Positions 1 through 14,434 of a stretch of 64,000 bases of DNA are shown piece by piece. The DNA is from Mycobacterium paragordonae (lineage in GTDB: Bacteria > Actinomycetota > Actinomycetes > Mycobacteriales > Mycobacteriaceae): assembly GCF_003614435.1 (NCBI RefSeq), contig NZ_CP025546.1:1-64000 (forward strand), in the 5' to 3' direction. The first letter of the stretch is position 1; each line of letters begins with the position of its first letter. A program made the position numbers and the translations under genes. The notes under the pieces were generated by a model. It was not told the DNA's origin. It ran no database searches and was given only the letters and a program-made list of their open reading frames with translations.

Positions 1-1503
1 TTGACCGATGACCCCGGTTCCGGATTCGCCCCGGTATGGAACGCGGTCGTCTCCGAGCTCAATGGTGAGGCCGGCAATGGCTCGGCTCTCACCTCTCCGT
101 TGACCGCCCAGCAAAGGGCGTGGCTGAAACTCGTGCAACCCCTCACCATCGTCGAGGGGTTTGCTCTGCTCTCGGTGCCGAGCGTGTTCGTCCAGAACGA
201 GATCGAACGCCACCTGCGCACCCCGATCACCGACGCACTGAGCCGTCGCCTCGGACAACAAATCCAACTCGGCGTGCGCATCGCTCCCCCGCCGAACGAC
301 GACGACGGCGCGTTCTCCCCCTCGGACGCCCCTCCCCCCGTCGAGGATCTCGAGCGGGCCGAGGATCCCATCGCCGACGACGACCAAGGCGACACCGTGG
401 TGGGGCCGGGGCAGAACTGGCCGAGCTATTTCGCCGAACGCCCGACGGCCACCGACACCGCGGCCGCATCCGGCACCAGCCTGAACCGGCGCTACACCTT
501 CGACACCTTTGTCATCGGCTCCTCCAACCGGTTCGCCCACGCTGCCACCCTGGCAATCGCCGAGGCACCCGCCCGGGCCTACAACCCACTGTTCATCTGG
601 GGCGAGTCGGGTCTGGGTAAGACACATCTGCTGCACGCGGCCGGCAATTACGCGCAGCGGCTGTTCCCGGGGATGCGGGTCAAATACGTCTCCACCGAGG
701 AATTCACCAACGACTTCATCAACTCGCTGCGCGACGACCGCAAGGTGTCGTTCAAGCGCAGCTACCGCGATGTCGATGTGCTGCTGGTCGATGACATCCA
801 GTTCATCGAGGGCAAGGACGGCATCCAGGAAGAGTTCTTCCATACCTTCAACACGCTGCACAACGCGAACAAGCAGATCGTCATCTCCTCCGATCGCCCG
901 CCCAAGCAACTCGCCACCCTGGAAGACCGGCTCCGTACCCGCTTCGAGTGGGGACTGATCACCGACGTCCAGCCACCCGATCTGGAAACCCGCATCGCCA
1001 TCCTGCGCAAGAAAGCACAAGTCGAACGGCTGGCGGTGCCCGACGATGTCCTCGAACTCATCGCCAGCAGCATCGAACGCAACATCCGCGAACTCGAGGG
1101 TGCGCTGATCCGGGTCACCGCGTTCGCGTCGCTGAACAAGACCGCGATCGACAAGTCACTGGCCGAGATCGTGTTGCGTGACCTGATCGCCGATGCCAGC
1201 GGGATGCAGATCAGCGCGGCCACCATCATGGCCGCCACTGCCGAATACTTCGACACCACCGTCGAGGAATTACGGGGCCCGGGCAAGGCCCGTCCACTCG
1301 CGCAATCTCGGCAGATCGCGATGTATCTGTGCCGCGAGCTCACCGACCTCTCGCTGCCGAAAATCGGTCAGGCCTTCGGCCGCGACCACACCACGGTGAT
1401 GTACGCCGAACGCAAGATCCGCAACGAGATGGCCGAGCGCCGCGAGATCTTCGACAACGTCAAGGAACTCACCACTCGGATCCGGCAGCGCTCCAAGCGC
1501 TGA
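1..1503 (+). CDS. dnaA: Chromosomal replication initiator protein DnaA
   Basis: AAA+ initiator that binds DnaA boxes in oriC, melts the origin and recruits the helicase. The 500-residue protein has an N-terminal interaction domain, an acidic Pro-rich linker (about 95-160), an AAA+ core with Walker [10 protein letters not shown] at 201 and Walker B VLLVDD at 260, and a C-terminal DNA-binding domain with the DnaA signature [10 protein letters not shown] near 461. TTG start, as in M. tuberculosis dnaA. The window begins exactly at this start, so the upstream promoter is not visible. It is followed by oriC and dnaN in the classical actinobacterial order. Confidence 0.99.
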   Translation: MTDDPGSGFAPVWNAVVSELNGEAGNGSALTSPLTAQQRAWLKLVQPLTIVEGFALLSVPSVFVQNEIERHLRTPITDALSRRLGQQIQLGVRIAPPPNDDDGAFSPSDAPPPVEDLERAEDPIADDDQGDTVVGPGQNWPSYFAERPTATDTAAASGTSLNRRYTFDTFVIGSSNRFAHAATLAIAEAPARAYNPLFIWGESGLGKTHLLHAAGNYAQRLFPGMRVKYVSTEEFTNDFINSLRDDRKVSFKRSYRDVDVLLVDDIQFIEGKDGIQEEFFHTFNTLHNANKQIVISSDRPPKQLATLEDRLRTRFEWGLITDVQPPDLETRIAILRKKAQVERLAVPDDVLELIASSIERNIRELEGALIRVTAFASLNKTAIDKSLAEIVLRDLIADASGMQISAATIMAATAEYFDTTVEELRGPGKARPLAQSRQIAMYLCRELTDLSLPKIGQAFGRDHTTVMYAERKIRNEMAERREIFDNVKELTTRIRQRSKR

Positions 1504-2030
1504 AACGCCCCTTCCGGTCGGATTTCCGGCAAAAAACTTCTCTCCCTCGAGTCACACCCGTATCACCGTGGCCGTGTGAGCAGCCCTGTGAACAAACCCC
1601 ACAAACTGGAGTGCAGCACCCATCCCCCGGTGCACATCAACGATTCGTCCCCAGTCGTGCACCGCGGACCCCACAGCCTCGCCCACGGTCATCCACAACC
1701 CCATCTGGCCCGCACGCTGCGCCAAGAGCGAACTGTCCCCAGCTTGCACAGCCCTTAATACTGATATTGAGATCTCTTGGTCATTTCTTCTTTGAAGAAC
1801 ACGCTTGGGGACATCCGTCCTGACGGATGCGCAGAGCAGCCCCGAACCCGCCTTGTCAGCGCGGACGATTAGCTTTCAAGTTGGCCTCAGAAGCTCTACG
1901 GTTGTTGTTCGACTGCCGTTTCGGCCGTCATGGCGAATCACCTCGCCAGCGGCGTTCGTCACGGAGGGTCCCCAACGCCGGCGGGGGAGCTGGGCACGGA
2001 TTTGAACGTCACGTTAGGTGAAGGGACGCA
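1504..2030. other. oriC: Origin of replication oriC (dnaA-dnaN intergenic region)
   Basis: This 527-bp gap holds no convincing gene. DnaA-box-like sequences include TGTGAACAA at 1587-1595 (reverse of TTGTTCACA), CATCCACAA at 1690-1698 (reverse of TTGTGGATG) and CTTGCACAG at 1743-1751. An AT-rich tract at about 1756-1800 is the best candidate for the DNA-unwinding element. In mycobacteria oriC lies between dnaA and dnaN, so position plus boxes make the call. The dnaN promoter must also lie here, in the 3' part. Short reading frames inside it look spurious. Confidence 0.9.
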
Positions 2031-3227
2031 ATGGACGCGGCTACAACACGGGCTGTCACCGACTTGAAATTTCGTTTGGTGCGGGAGTCCTTCGCCGAAG
2101 CGGTGTCATGGGTAGCCAAGAATCTGCCGTCCCGGCCGACCGTCCCGGTGCTCTCCGGGGTGTTGCTCAACGGCACCGACGACGGCCTGACGATCTCCGG
2201 GTTCGACTACGAGGTTTCCTCCGAGGTACAGGTTGCCGCTGAAATTGCTTCGCCGGGAAGCGTTTTGGTGTCCGGAAGGCTGTTGTCGGACATCACCAGG
2301 GCGCTACCGAACAAGCCGGTGGATTTCTACGTCGACGGCAACCGCGTGGCACTGACCTGCGGCAGCGCCAGATTTTCGCTGCCGACGATGGCCGTGGAGG
2401 ACTACCCGACCCTGCCGACGCTGCCCGAAGAGACCGGCACGCTGCCCGCCGAGTTGTTCGCCGAGGCGATCGGACAGGTCGCCATCGCCGCCGGCCGCGA
2501 CGACACGCTGCCCATGCTGACCGGCATCCGGGTCGAGATCTCCGGCGAGACGGTGGTTTTGGCGGCCACCGACAGGTTCCGCCTGGCGGTGCGCGAGCTC
2601 ACCTGGTCGGCGCTGTCGCCGGACATCGAGGCGGCGGTGCTTGTACCGGCCAAGACCCTGGCCGAGGCGGCCAAGGCCGGAGCCGACGGCTCGGAGGTTC
2701 GGCTGTCGCTGGGCGCCGGCTCCGGGGTGGGCAAGGACGGTCTGCTGGGCATCACCGGCAACGGCAAGCGCAGCACCACCCGACTGCTGGACGCGGAATT
2801 CCCGAAATTCCGCCAGCTGTTGCCGGCCGAGCACACCGCGGTGGCGACCATCAACGTCGCCGAACTGACCGAGGCGATCAAGCTTGTGGCACTCGTGGCG
2901 GACCGGGGCGCGCAGATCCGCATGGAATTCGCGGACGGAATGTTGCGGCTGTCCGCCGGGGCCGACGATGTCGGTCGTGCCGAGGAAGACCTCGCGGTGG
3001 ACTACGCCGGCGAGCCGTTGACGATCGCGTTCAACCCGACGTATCTCACCGACGGCCTGGGCTCGCTGCACTCCGAGCGAGTGTCGTTCGGGTTCACCAC
3101 GCCGGGTAAACCGGCGTTGTTGCGGCCCGCGTCGGCCGATGACCCGGTGCCGAGCGGCAGCGGTCCGTTCGCCGCGGCGCCGACGGACTACGTGTATCTG
3201 CTGATGCCGGTGCGGCTGCCGGGCTGA
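2031..3227 (+). CDS. dnaN: DNA polymerase III beta subunit (sliding clamp)
   Basis: Ring-shaped processivity clamp that tethers DNA polymerase III and other replication and repair proteins to DNA. The 398-residue protein has the three repeated clamp domains and the expected C-terminus ([10 protein letters not shown]). ATG start with a purine-rich stretch (GGTGAAGGGA) upstream. The start MDAATTR matches M. tuberculosis DnaN as I recall it. It lies between oriC and recF, which starts 11 bp after its stop, so co-transcription is likely. Confidence 0.99.
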   Translation: MDAATTRAVTDLKFRLVRESFAEAVSWVAKNLPSRPTVPVLSGVLLNGTDDGLTISGFDYEVSSEVQVAAEIASPGSVLVSGRLLSDITRALPNKPVDFYVDGNRVALTCGSARFSLPTMAVEDYPTLPTLPEETGTLPAELFAEAIGQVAIAAGRDDTLPMLTGIRVEISGETVVLAATDRFRLAVRELTWSALSPDIEAAVLVPAKTLAEAAKAGADGSEVRLSLGAGSGVGKDGLLGITGNGKRSTTRLLDAEFPKFRQLLPAEHTAVATINVAELTEAIKLVALVADRGAQIRMEFADGMLRLSAGADDVGRAEEDLAVDYAGEPLTIAFNPTYLTDGLGSLHSERVSFGFTTPGKPALLRPASADDPVPSGSGPFAAAPTDYVYLLMPVRLPG

Positions 3228-3238
3228 TCGGTCGGGGC

Positions 3239-4390
3239 GTGTACGTCCGGCATTTGGTATTGCGGGATTTCCGGTCGTGGGCCCACGCGGACCTCGATCT
3301 GCAGCCGGGTCGCACGGTATTCGTCGGCCGAAACGGCTTCGGAAAGACGAATCTTCTTGAGGCGCTTTGGTATTCAAGCACCCTAGGCTCGCATCGGGTG
3401 GGTACTGACGCGCCGCTGATCCGGGCCGGCGCCGACCGCGCGGTGGTCTCGACCATCGTGGTCAATGAGGGCCGGGAATGTGCCGTGGACCTCGAGATCG
3501 CCGCCGGCCGGGCGAACAAGGCGCGGTTGAACCGCTCGCCGGTACGCAGTACGCGCGAGGTGGTCGGCGTGCTGCGGGCGGTGCTGTTCGCTCCGGAGGA
3601 CTTGGCGTTGGTGCGCGGCGATCCTTCGGATCGCCGCCGTTACCTCGACGATTTGGCGACGGTGCGGCGACCGACGATCGCCGGAGTGCGCGCGGACTAT
3701 GACAAGGTGCTGCGGCAGCGCACCGCATTGCTGAAATCGTTGACCGGCGCCCGATTCCGCGGTGACCAGGGCGCACTGGACACCTTGGAAGTGTGGGACA
3801 GCAGGCTGGCCGAGCACGGGGCGGCACTGATGGCCGCCCGCATCGATCTGGTGAACCAGTTGGCACCGGAGGTGGAGAAGGCCTATCAGCTGCTGGCTCC
3901 CGAATCACGTTCGGCCGCAATCGGTTACCGGGCCAGCACCGATGCGGTGGCGCCGGTGGCGGATACCGATCAGCAGTCCCTGGAAGCCGCGTTGTTGACT
4001 GCACTGGCCGCACGGCGGACCGCTGAACTCGAGCGGGGCGTGTGCCTGGTGGGGCCACACCGCGACGATCTGGAACTGCGTCTCGGCGACCAGCCCGCTA
4101 AAGGTTTCGCCAGTCACGGTGAATCGTGGTCGTTCGCGGTTGCTTTGCGGCTGGCCGCCTACGAACTGTTGCGCGCCGACGGCAGCGACCCGGTGTTGTT
4201 GCTGGATGACGTCTTCGCGGAGTTGGACACCAAGCGACGGCGGGCACTTGCCGCCGTCGCTGAGTCCGCCGAACAGGTGCTGGTCACCGCGGCGGTGCCC
4301 GAAGACATTCCCGACGGGTGGGAAGCCAGGCGGGTGCAGGTGGAACTCAATGACAGCGATCTTGGTGCGGTGTCGGAGGTGAGGGAGTGA
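3239..4390 (+). CDS. recF: DNA replication/repair protein RecF
   Basis: SMC-like ATPase that helps load RecA at single-strand gaps. The 383-residue protein has Walker A GRNGFGKT at residues 30-37 and a C-terminal ABC-type region with Walker [12 protein letters not shown] near 320. GTG start ([11 protein letters not shown], the usual RecF opening). Its stop overlaps the GTG start of the next gene by 4 bp, so the two are translationally coupled. Confidence 0.98.
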   Translation: MYVRHLVLRDFRSWAHADLDLQPGRTVFVGRNGFGKTNLLEALWYSSTLGSHRVGTDAPLIRAGADRAVVSTIVVNEGRECAVDLEIAAGRANKARLNRSPVRSTREVVGVLRAVLFAPEDLALVRGDPSDRRRYLDDLATVRRPTIAGVRADYDKVLRQRTALLKSLTGARFRGDQGALDTLEVWDSRLAEHGAALMAARIDLVNQLAPEVEKAYQLLAPESRSAAIGYRASTDAVAPVADTDQQSLEAALLTALAARRTAELERGVCLVGPHRDDLELRLGDQPAKGFASHGESWSFAVALRLAAYELLRADGSDPVLLLDDVFAELDTKRRRALAAVAESAEQVLVTAAVPEDIPDGWEARRVQVELNDSDLGAVSEVRE

Positions 4391-4926
4391 CCGAGGAAAA
4401 CCAGGATGAGGTGACTCAGCGTGGCCTCGATTTGGTGCGGCGAACTCTGGAAGAGGCACGCGCGGCGGCCCGCGAACGTGGGCAGGACGCCGGACGCGGC
4501 CGCGCGGCCCCACTACCCCGGCGGCGCGGCGCCGGCGGGCGGCGCAGTTGGTCGGGACCGGGTCCCGACGCGCGGGATCCGCAGCCGCTGGGACGGCTGA
4601 GCCGCGATTTGGCCAAGCAGCAGGGCTGGACCACTCATGTCGCCGAGGGCACCGTCTTCGGTCATTGGACGTCGGTGGTCGGCGCGCAGATCGCCGAGCA
4701 CGCCACGCCGTCCGCACTCCACGACGGGGTGCTCAGCGTCACCGCGGAATCCACGGCCTGGGCGACCCAGCTGCGCCTCATGCAGGCCCAGCTGCTCGCC
4801 AAGATCGCCGCCGCCGTCGGCAACGGTGTGGTGACCTCGCTGAAAATCACCGGGCCGGCGGCGCCGTCATGGCGGAAGGGACCGCGTCACATCGCCGGCC
4901 GGGGTCCGCGAGACACTTATGGCTAG
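4387..4926 (+). CDS. dciA: DciA-type helicase-associated protein (DUF721, Rv0004-like)
   Basis: DUF721/DciA family protein, 179 residues. DciA proteins take the helicase-loader role in bacteria lacking DnaC/DnaI, and the mycobacterial member Rv0004 is a replication protein. The N-terminus is charged ([11 protein letters not shown], then Arg/Gly-rich), followed by the conserved core with [12 protein letters not shown] and [21 protein letters not shown] start overlaps the recF stop. Its place between recF and gyrB is the conserved mycobacterial position. Confidence 0.95.
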   Translation: MTEENQDEVTQRGLDLVRRTLEEARAAARERGQDAGRGRAAPLPRRRGAGGRRSWSGPGPDARDPQPLGRLSRDLAKQQGWTTHVAEGTVFGHWTSVVGAQIAEHATPSALHDGVLSVTAESTAWATQLRLMQAQLLAKIAAAVGNGVVTSLKITGPAAPSWRKGPRHIAGRGPRDTYG

Positions 4927-5107
4927 GCTTGTTCCGGCGAGTGAACGGGGTGCAAACCACAGCCGTCTCAGAGCCGCCAGAAATTGACGAACCCTTATCT
5001 GGAACGTCGGGACGCGGCCACAGCGAAGAAAATTAGCGCACGGCGCAATCAGATGGGCGGAAACGCGCCCACAAAATCGGTGCTGACGGTGCTTCACGGT
5101 AGAGTAG

Positions 5108-7204
<2,097 letters not shown>

Positions 7205-7250
7205 CGACATTTAGCGCCTGTCCGCGTTTTAACCAGCAGACGAGGAAACT

Positions 7251-10331
<3,081 letters not shown>

Positions 10332-10403
10332 CCGGGCGGGGGGCCGGCACGCCGCGAACCCGGCATAGACTCAGCTACCTGAGCAGACATGTAAGGAGTC
10401 GGG

Positions 10404-11261
10404 GTGAGTTCACCGAACGAGCCGGGCGGCCCCAGTCAGGGTGACAACCCGAACGGGGACGGGCCGGGCGAACGCGCCGGCGCGCACCGTGCGACGACGG
10501 GCCCCGGCCGCCTTCCGGAGGGTGCAGACTCGCCGCCGTGGCAGCGGGGTGCGGCCCGCGCGGGGTCTCAAACGTCTCAAAGCGGGTCTCGGCCCGCCGC
10601 CGACCCGCCCACCGACGTCCGGACGCCCACCAGCTCCGAAGCTCGGCTGAACCGTTTCATTTCCGGGACGTCGACACCGACGCCCGGCCCACCGGCGGAG
10701 GTCCCAGCCGTGCGCAGTGAAAACCCACCCGCCGAGGCATATGCCAGCGAATTGCCGGATCTCTCCGGTCCGATTCCGCGTGCCACCCAGCGAAAGCCCG
10801 AACGACCCGCGGAGACACCGTCGACGTCCACCGCACGCCCGGCCGCCGGTGAGGCGCGGGAAGCGCGGGGCGTGGCCGTGGGCTCCCGACGCGGTCGCGG
10901 TCCGGTGCGGGCCAGCATGCAGATCCGGCGCATCGACCCGTGGAGCACCCTCAAGGTGTCGCTGCTCTTGTCGGTGGCGCTTTTCTTCGTGTGGATGATC
11001 GCGGTGGCATTCCTCTACCTGGTGCTCGGCGGCATGGGCGTGTGGTCGAAATTGAACAGCAACGTCGGCGATCTGCTGAACAACACCAGCGGCAGCAGCG
11101 GCGAACTCGTCTCGAGCGGAACGATTTTCGGCGGGGCTGTGCTGATCGGCCTGGTCAACATCGTGCTGATGACCGCGATGGCCACCATCGCCGCTTTTGT
11201 CTACAACCTGACCACCGATCTCATCGGTGGGATCGAAGTGACCCTGGCAGATCGGGACTAG
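10404..11261 (+). CDS. DUF3566 membrane protein (Rv0007-like)
   Basis: Membrane protein of 285 residues found next to gyrA in actinobacteria. Residues 1-165 are a disordered Pro/Ser/Thr/Arg-rich cytoplasmic tail. From about 172 ([20 protein letters not shown]) come two hydrophobic segments (about 185-210 and 245-270) separated by an Asn/Ser-rich loop. GTG start preceded by AAGGAG. The function of DUF3566 is not well defined; the long basic tail suggests contact with cytoplasmic partners. It precedes the tRNA-Ile and tRNA-Ala genes as in M. tuberculosis. Confidence 0.93.
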   Translation: MSSPNEPGGPSQGDNPNGDGPGERAGAHRATTGPGRLPEGADSPPWQRGAARAGSQTSQSGSRPAADPPTDVRTPTSSEARLNRFISGTSTPTPGPPAEVPAVRSENPPAEAYASELPDLSGPIPRATQRKPERPAETPSTSTARPAAGEAREARGVAVGSRRGRGPVRASMQIRRIDPWSTLKVSLLLSVALFFVWMIAVAFLYLVLGGMGVWSKLNSNVGDLLNNTSGSSGELVSSGTIFGGAVLIGLVNIVLMTAMATIAAFVYNLTTDLIGGIEVTLADRD

Positions 11262-11327
11262 CTGGGGACGTTTTGGGAGTCAGGCGGCCCGTGCGGTAAT
11301 CTCGTCGCTCGGCCGTACTGGCAGTAC

Positions 11328-11401
11328 GGGCCTATAGCTCAGGCGGTTAGAGCGCTTCGCTGATAACGAAGAGGTCGGAGGTTCGAGTCCTCCTAGGCCC
11401 A
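11328..11401 (+). tRNA. ileT: tRNA-Ile (GAT)
   Basis: The 74-nt sequence folds as a tRNA. The acceptor GGGCCTA pairs with TAGGCCC, the anticodon loop reads CTGATAA with GAT at 11362-11364, and the T-loop GTTCGAGTC is canonical. CCA is not encoded. Position after the DUF3566 gene matches mycobacterial ileT. Confidence 0.98.
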
Positions 11402-11427
11402 CGATCATGTGCCCGTCAAGACGTCGT

Positions 11428-11568
11428 GTGAAATTGGCGCTGCCCCTGGCAGCGGCCGCCGCCCTCGGTGCGGCGGCGGTGGTCCGATCCCGCCGCGACG
11501 TCGAGGTCTGGCACATGGCGCCCGAAGTAACCCCTGGCGACGTGCCGGACAACCCAGAGGGGCCTTAG
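11428..11568 (+). CDS. Small DLW-39-like protein (46 aa)
   Basis: Short frame between tRNA-Ile and tRNA-Ala. From the GTG at 11428 it encodes MKLALPLAAAAALGAAAVV, a single hydrophobic segment, followed by RSRRDVEVWH and an acidic tail. Actinobacterial genomes often have a tiny protein of the DLW-39 type here (a hydrophobic N-terminus, then D-L-W-like residues), which this resembles. An upstream in-frame ATG at 11407 would give 53 aa. Its stop lies inside the first bases of tRNA-Ala, so it shares sequence with the tRNA. Function unknown. Confidence 0.5.
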   Translation: MKLALPLAAAAALGAAAVVRSRRDVEVWHMAPEVTPGDVPDNPEGP

Positions 11569-11631
11569 CTCAGTTGGTAGAGCACCGCCTTTGCAAGGCG
11601 GGTGTCAGGGGTTCGATTCCCCTAGGCTCCA
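11559..11631 (+). tRNA. alaT: tRNA-Ala (TGC), integration target
   Basis: A 73-nt tRNA with anticodon TGC at 11592-11594, acceptor GGGGCCT paired with AGGCTCC, and the G3:U70 wobble that identifies tRNA-Ala. Its 3' part from 11586 onward is the left copy of the 47-bp att repeat, so integration left this gene intact while a partial copy sits at 22828-22874. Confidence 0.98.
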
Positions 11632-11632
11632 C
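11586..11632 (+). repeat. attL core, 47-bp direct repeat
   Basis: Left copy of the perfect 47-bp repeat formed by the anticodon arm to 3' end of tRNA-Ala (begins CGCCTTTGCAAGG, ends GGCTCCAC). The matching copy is at 22828-22874. Bases on either side differ between the copies, which fixes the limits. Confidence 0.95.
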
Positions 11633-11648
11633 AGATCAAAAGCGCTGC

Positions 11649-12815
11649 TCAGGCGCTATCCGGTAGGTCCTGTGGCAGGCCTGATATTGGGTCCGTGACC
11701 ACATTTTGACCACAATCACGAGTCAATAGAGCGTTGATGGCCACTCCAACGGCCTCGACATCCGATCCGTATAGGTGGCCGTAGCGGTCCAGGGTCAGCC
11801 CCGCGGACTCGTGGCCCAGCATGTTCTGCAGGGCTTTGATGTTCGCGCCGGCCTGGATCGCTAGGGATGCCGCAGTGTGCCGGAGCTCGTGCAGCTTGAA
11901 CTCGTAGACCACGGCCTGCTTCCCGGCCGCGTCCGTTACCGCCCGGGGGAACAGCTGGGCCGCCGTGACCGCACTCGACCACCACCGCCGACGCACATTG
12001 CTCCCCCGCATGTATCCGCCCGCGGTGTCGGGGAAAGCAAGCGAGTCCGGCGCCCCCGGCACCAGCAGCTCGGCGACGAACGCAGGCACGCTCACGGTGC
12101 GGGCCTTGCCGTTCTTCGGCGACCCTACGACGAACGTCCCGTCGACCAGGGTCACCGATCGCGACACCCTGATCCGGCGCTTGTCTACGTCGATGTCTCG
12201 CCAGCGCAGCTCGGCGACTTCCCCGAATCGCAGACCACACGTGCCAAGCACGTACACCAACGGTCGGTGAGCGCCCGCACCGTCGGCTAGCGCGTGCAAC
12301 TGTTCGAGCGTGAGGAAACGCTGCTCGGCCGCACGTACAGACGGCAGTTCGACCCCGTCGACCGGATTCATCGCCAAGCGGTTGTCCTCAACGGCCATCG
12401 CGAGCACCTGGCGGACGACACCGACCGTCTTGTGGACCGATGCCGGCGCAAGATCCACGCTCAGATCCGCAACCCACTCACGAACGAACCGCCGACTGAT
12501 GTCGCCCAGGGCAACATCGGCGTATCTAGAAACCGCGGAATCGAGCACCCCCTGGTAGCGGGAACGGGTCGACTCTGACAGTTTGTGCTTGGAGTCCAGC
12601 CACGACTGGGCGTACTCCCCCAGCTTGATCCGGCCGGCGGCCGGTGCGACGTACACACCGCGGCGCTTGTCGACCTCGAGTTGGTCGGCCCAGGCTTGTG
12701 CATCCCGCTTGGTCTCAAAACCACGCTTCGTGGACTGACGACGATCTGGGGTTCGGTAGCGGACCCGATAACGCATTGCGCCGGAGGATGTCTCGTACTT
12801 CTCAATCGTCGCCAC
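11649..12815 (-). CDS. int: Tyrosine-type site-specific integrase
   Basis: Recombinase that integrates and excises the element at tRNA-Ala. I start it at the GTG at 12815 (MATIEKYETSSGAMRYRVRY, 388 aa); the open frame further upstream lies inside the repressor gene. An N-terminal arm-binding domain (about 1-60) is followed by a SAM-like core-binding domain (IKLGEYAQSWLDSK) and the catalytic domain with LGTCGLRFGEVAELRW (catalytic Arg), HELRHTAASL (His-x-x-Arg) and the C-terminal tyrosine in LDRYGHLY. It lies beside attL, reads toward it, and overlaps the upstream repressor gene by 14 bp. Confidence 0.95.
   Translation of the reverse strand: MATIEKYETSSGAMRYRVRYRTPDRRQSTKRGFETKRDAQAWADQLEVDKRRGVYVAPAAGRIKLGEYAQSWLDSKHKLSESTRSRYQGVLDSAVSRYADVALGDISRRFVREWVADLSVDLAPASVHKTVGVVRQVLAMAVEDNRLAMNPVDGVELPSVRAAEQRFLTLEQLHALADGAGAHRPLVYVLGTCGLRFGEVAELRWRDIDVDKRRIRVSRSVTLVDGTFVVGSPKNGKARTVSVPAFVAELLVPGAPDSLAFPDTAGGYMRGSNVRRRWWSSAVTAAQLFPRAVTDAAGKQAVVYEFKLHELRHTAASLAIQAGANIKALQNMLGHESAGLTLDRYGHLYGSDVEAVGVAINALLTRDCGQNVVTDPISGLPQDLPDSA
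11695..11719 (+). repeat. Candidate integrase arm-type site, left
   Basis: The 25-bp sequence beginning GTGACCACATTTTGACCACA reappears in the same orientation, with four differences (21 of 25 matching), at 22727-22751 near the other end of the element. Each copy contains two TGACCACA/TGGCCACA-type half repeats. Short direct repeats at both ends of an integrated element are typical arm sites for the integrase N-terminal domain. Here the site lies within the 3' end of int. Confidence 0.55.
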
Positions 12816-13329
12816 GTTTTTGCCTCTGCCGTTCCAGCTGCTGCTTCTGCTCCTCGAACGCGGCGGCGGCGGCCTCGTTGAGAGGCCCAACCTTCCAGGC
12901 AGGCCATGCCTCGTTGAGAAATTGCATGAATTCATCACGGCCCCGGAGTGAAAGGTTGGCTGTGAGCCACTCCCAGACCTGTTCGGCCTCCAGTGCGTTC
13001 TTGATTCCGGTGATGCGAACCCGTTCCGTTGCTTCGACGGCGTGGGGCATAAGCAGACTCACGGGCGAAACATCCAGTGCGAGAGCGATTGCCACGAGAT
13101 CGTCCACATCTACTCGCCGCTGGCCACTCTCGATCCGGTGGATCCCCAACGGTGGGATCGGACGATGAAGGTTATCGAGCCTCGAAGACAGTTCGGGACC
13201 AGAAATGCCCTTGCGATCTCTTATGTCTCGAATGTTCCTGCGAACTGTGTCGCCGGTTGCGCCGAGTGGTCTGCCCGCTGACTTCGATGACTTGCCCGGC
13301 GCTTCGTCTAGGCCCATGCGGCTCACCAT
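12802..13329 (-). CDS. XRE-like HTH transcriptional repressor
   Basis: Probable element repressor, 175 residues. Residues 30-85 form a Cro/C1-type HTH (VRRNIRDIRDRKGISGPELSSRL, then HRIESGQRRVDVDDLVAIALALDVSP). The C-terminus is helical and charged, ending EEQKQQLERQRQKRGDD. ATG start at 13329; another in-frame ATG is at 13317. It is divergent from the excisionase-like gene across a 114-bp region with inverted repeats, and its end overlaps int, so repressor and integrase are probably transcribed together. Confidence 0.85.
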   Translation of the reverse strand: MVSRMGLDEAPGKSSKSAGRPLGATGDTVRRNIRDIRDRKGISGPELSSRLDNLHRPIPPLGIHRIESGQRRVDVDDLVAIALALDVSPVSLLMPHAVEATERVRITGIKNALEAEQVWEWLTANLSLRGRDEFMQFLNEAWPAWKVGPLNEAAAAAFEEQKQQLERQRQKRGDD

Positions 13330-13443
13330 ACGACATCAGAACTGATAACACACCACACCATGCTTGACAATACGGCCAATGTTATGCAATCTGATGAACA
13401 GTCATATCAATACTGATAATGACACCTATCGGAAAGGATAGAC
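13330..13443. promoter_or_regulatory. Divergent control region of the element
   Basis: AT-richer region between repressor and excisionase genes. A rightward promoter is plausible: TTGACA at 13364-13369 with CAATCT 17 nt downstream. An inverted repeat TATCA-ATAC-TGATA lies at 13405-13418, and its TGATA arm recurs near 13342, suggesting repressor operators. The RBS GGAAAGGA precedes the excisionase ATG. All assignments come from sequence pattern only. Confidence 0.5.
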
Positions 13444-13656
13444 ATGGCAGAACTGCTCCTACCAGAGGATCTGCCGTCAATCGCCACGGCAGCCCAAGTT
13501 GCAGGAGTCCTCCAGACCACGGTGGACGCGTTAGCACAGGACCGTTACCGGCGACGCGGCATTCCACACGTCAAGATCGGCGGGCGAGTCCGTTATCTAC
13601 GCGCTGATGTTCTGAAGTTCTTGGCGGACAACCGCATTGGCGGTGACGCCGCCTAA
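13444..13656 (+). CDS. xis: Excisionase-like HTH protein
   Basis: A 70-residue MerR/excisionase-type DNA-binding protein. Residues 12-60 match the HTH-17 pattern: SIATAAQVAGVLQTTVDALAQDR, then IPHVKIGGRVRYLRADVLKFL. Proteins of this type bend DNA to direct excision or act as early regulators. First gene of the rightward operon, with a good RBS. Confidence 0.8.
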   Translation: MAELLLPEDLPSIATAAQVAGVLQTTVDALAQDRYRRRGIPHVKIGGRVRYLRADVLKFLADNRIGGDAA

Positions 13657-13809
13657 ATGAGCCATCCCCACACAACTCAGGCCGACCGCGATGCGATCGA
13701 GGATCGCGGCCTGGTGGATGACGACGCCACCGAAATGTTGAAGGCCCCAGGGTTGCCGCCCCGAGGCCTTCTGAACCAACCCCTCACCAGAAAGGAAGTT
13801 CACCAGTGA
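13657..13809 (+). CDS. Small hypothetical protein (50 aa)
   Basis: An ATG-initiated frame that begins directly after the excisionase stop codon and ends overlapping the GTG start of the next gene. It encodes an acidic 50-residue peptide (MSHPHTTQADRDAIEDRG at the start). The tight packing supports a real gene, but there is no strong RBS and I recognise no family. Confidence 0.45.
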   Translation: MSHPHTTQADRDAIEDRGLVDDDATEMLKAPGLPPRGLLNQPLTRKEVHQ

Positions 13810-14048
13810 CTCTACCAACCGCCGGCGCCGAGCCGGTACATCTCGATCTGCGATTACTGCTCGACCAGACCGCCAACATGCTGACCCTGGCTCGCAACGA
13901 CGCCAACAGCGCATTCCGGATACTGCCCAATGATGCTCCGTTGTTCGCAATCGTCGACCTCGTGACGGCTCTCGGACACCTTCGCCAGGCTTCGATCCTG
14001 ATCGACCGCGTCGCCGAATCCCTCGACGCCGAGGCGGTGTCGCGATGA
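13806..14048 (+). CDS. Hypothetical element protein (80 aa)
   Basis: GTG-initiated 80-residue protein preceded by AGAAAGGAAG. It is predicted to be almost entirely helical (LLLDQTANMLTLARNDANSAF, then LVTALGHLRQASILIDRVAESL), without motifs I recognise. It overlaps the next gene by ATGA. Part of the early operon; function unknown. Confidence 0.65.
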   Translation: MTLPTAGAEPVHLDLRLLLDQTANMLTLARNDANSAFRILPNDAPLFAIVDLVTALGHLRQASILIDRVAESLDAEAVSR

Positions 14049-14434
14049 CCGGCACTGGCCTTCATGAGCAGCTGCTCGCGGCAGCAGATCGGATCGCGTG
14101 CGCAGGCTGGTGCACCGACGCCAATGGACACCCCTTCAACTCTCTCCGTGCTGACCAAGATTGTTGGGGTCCTCAGCGCAAGGTAATCCTGGGCCTTGAG
14201 GACGGCGCACCAGCCCTGCCCCTGCATGACGACGAGCTATTCGCCGCGCCGGGTATCACCGTGTATGCGTTTCGCGGGTGGCACGCGCTGCCCACCGTCA
14301 AGCTCAACCTCTACCGGCCCACTGAGAACAGCCACTGCAGCGTTGACGTAGATGTCCAGCTGACACTGGCTGAGGCGCGCCGACTGGCTGGTAGCTTGCT
14401 TGCCGCCTGCGACGAGATCGATGGTGCGCGATGA
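14045..14434 (+). CDS. Hypothetical element protein (129 aa)
   Basis: The 129-residue protein has an N-terminal region with WCTDANGHPF and a C-terminal helix (LTLAEARRLAGSLLAACDEID). No domain recognised; the layout is like small proteins of actinobacteriophage early operons. ATGA overlaps join it to the genes on both sides. Confidence 0.65.
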   Translation: MTGTGLHEQLLAAADRIACAGWCTDANGHPFNSLRADQDCWGPQRKVILGLEDGAPALPLHDDELFAAPGITVYAFRGWHALPTVKLNLYRPTENSHCSVDVDVQLTLAEARRLAGSLLAACDEIDGAR

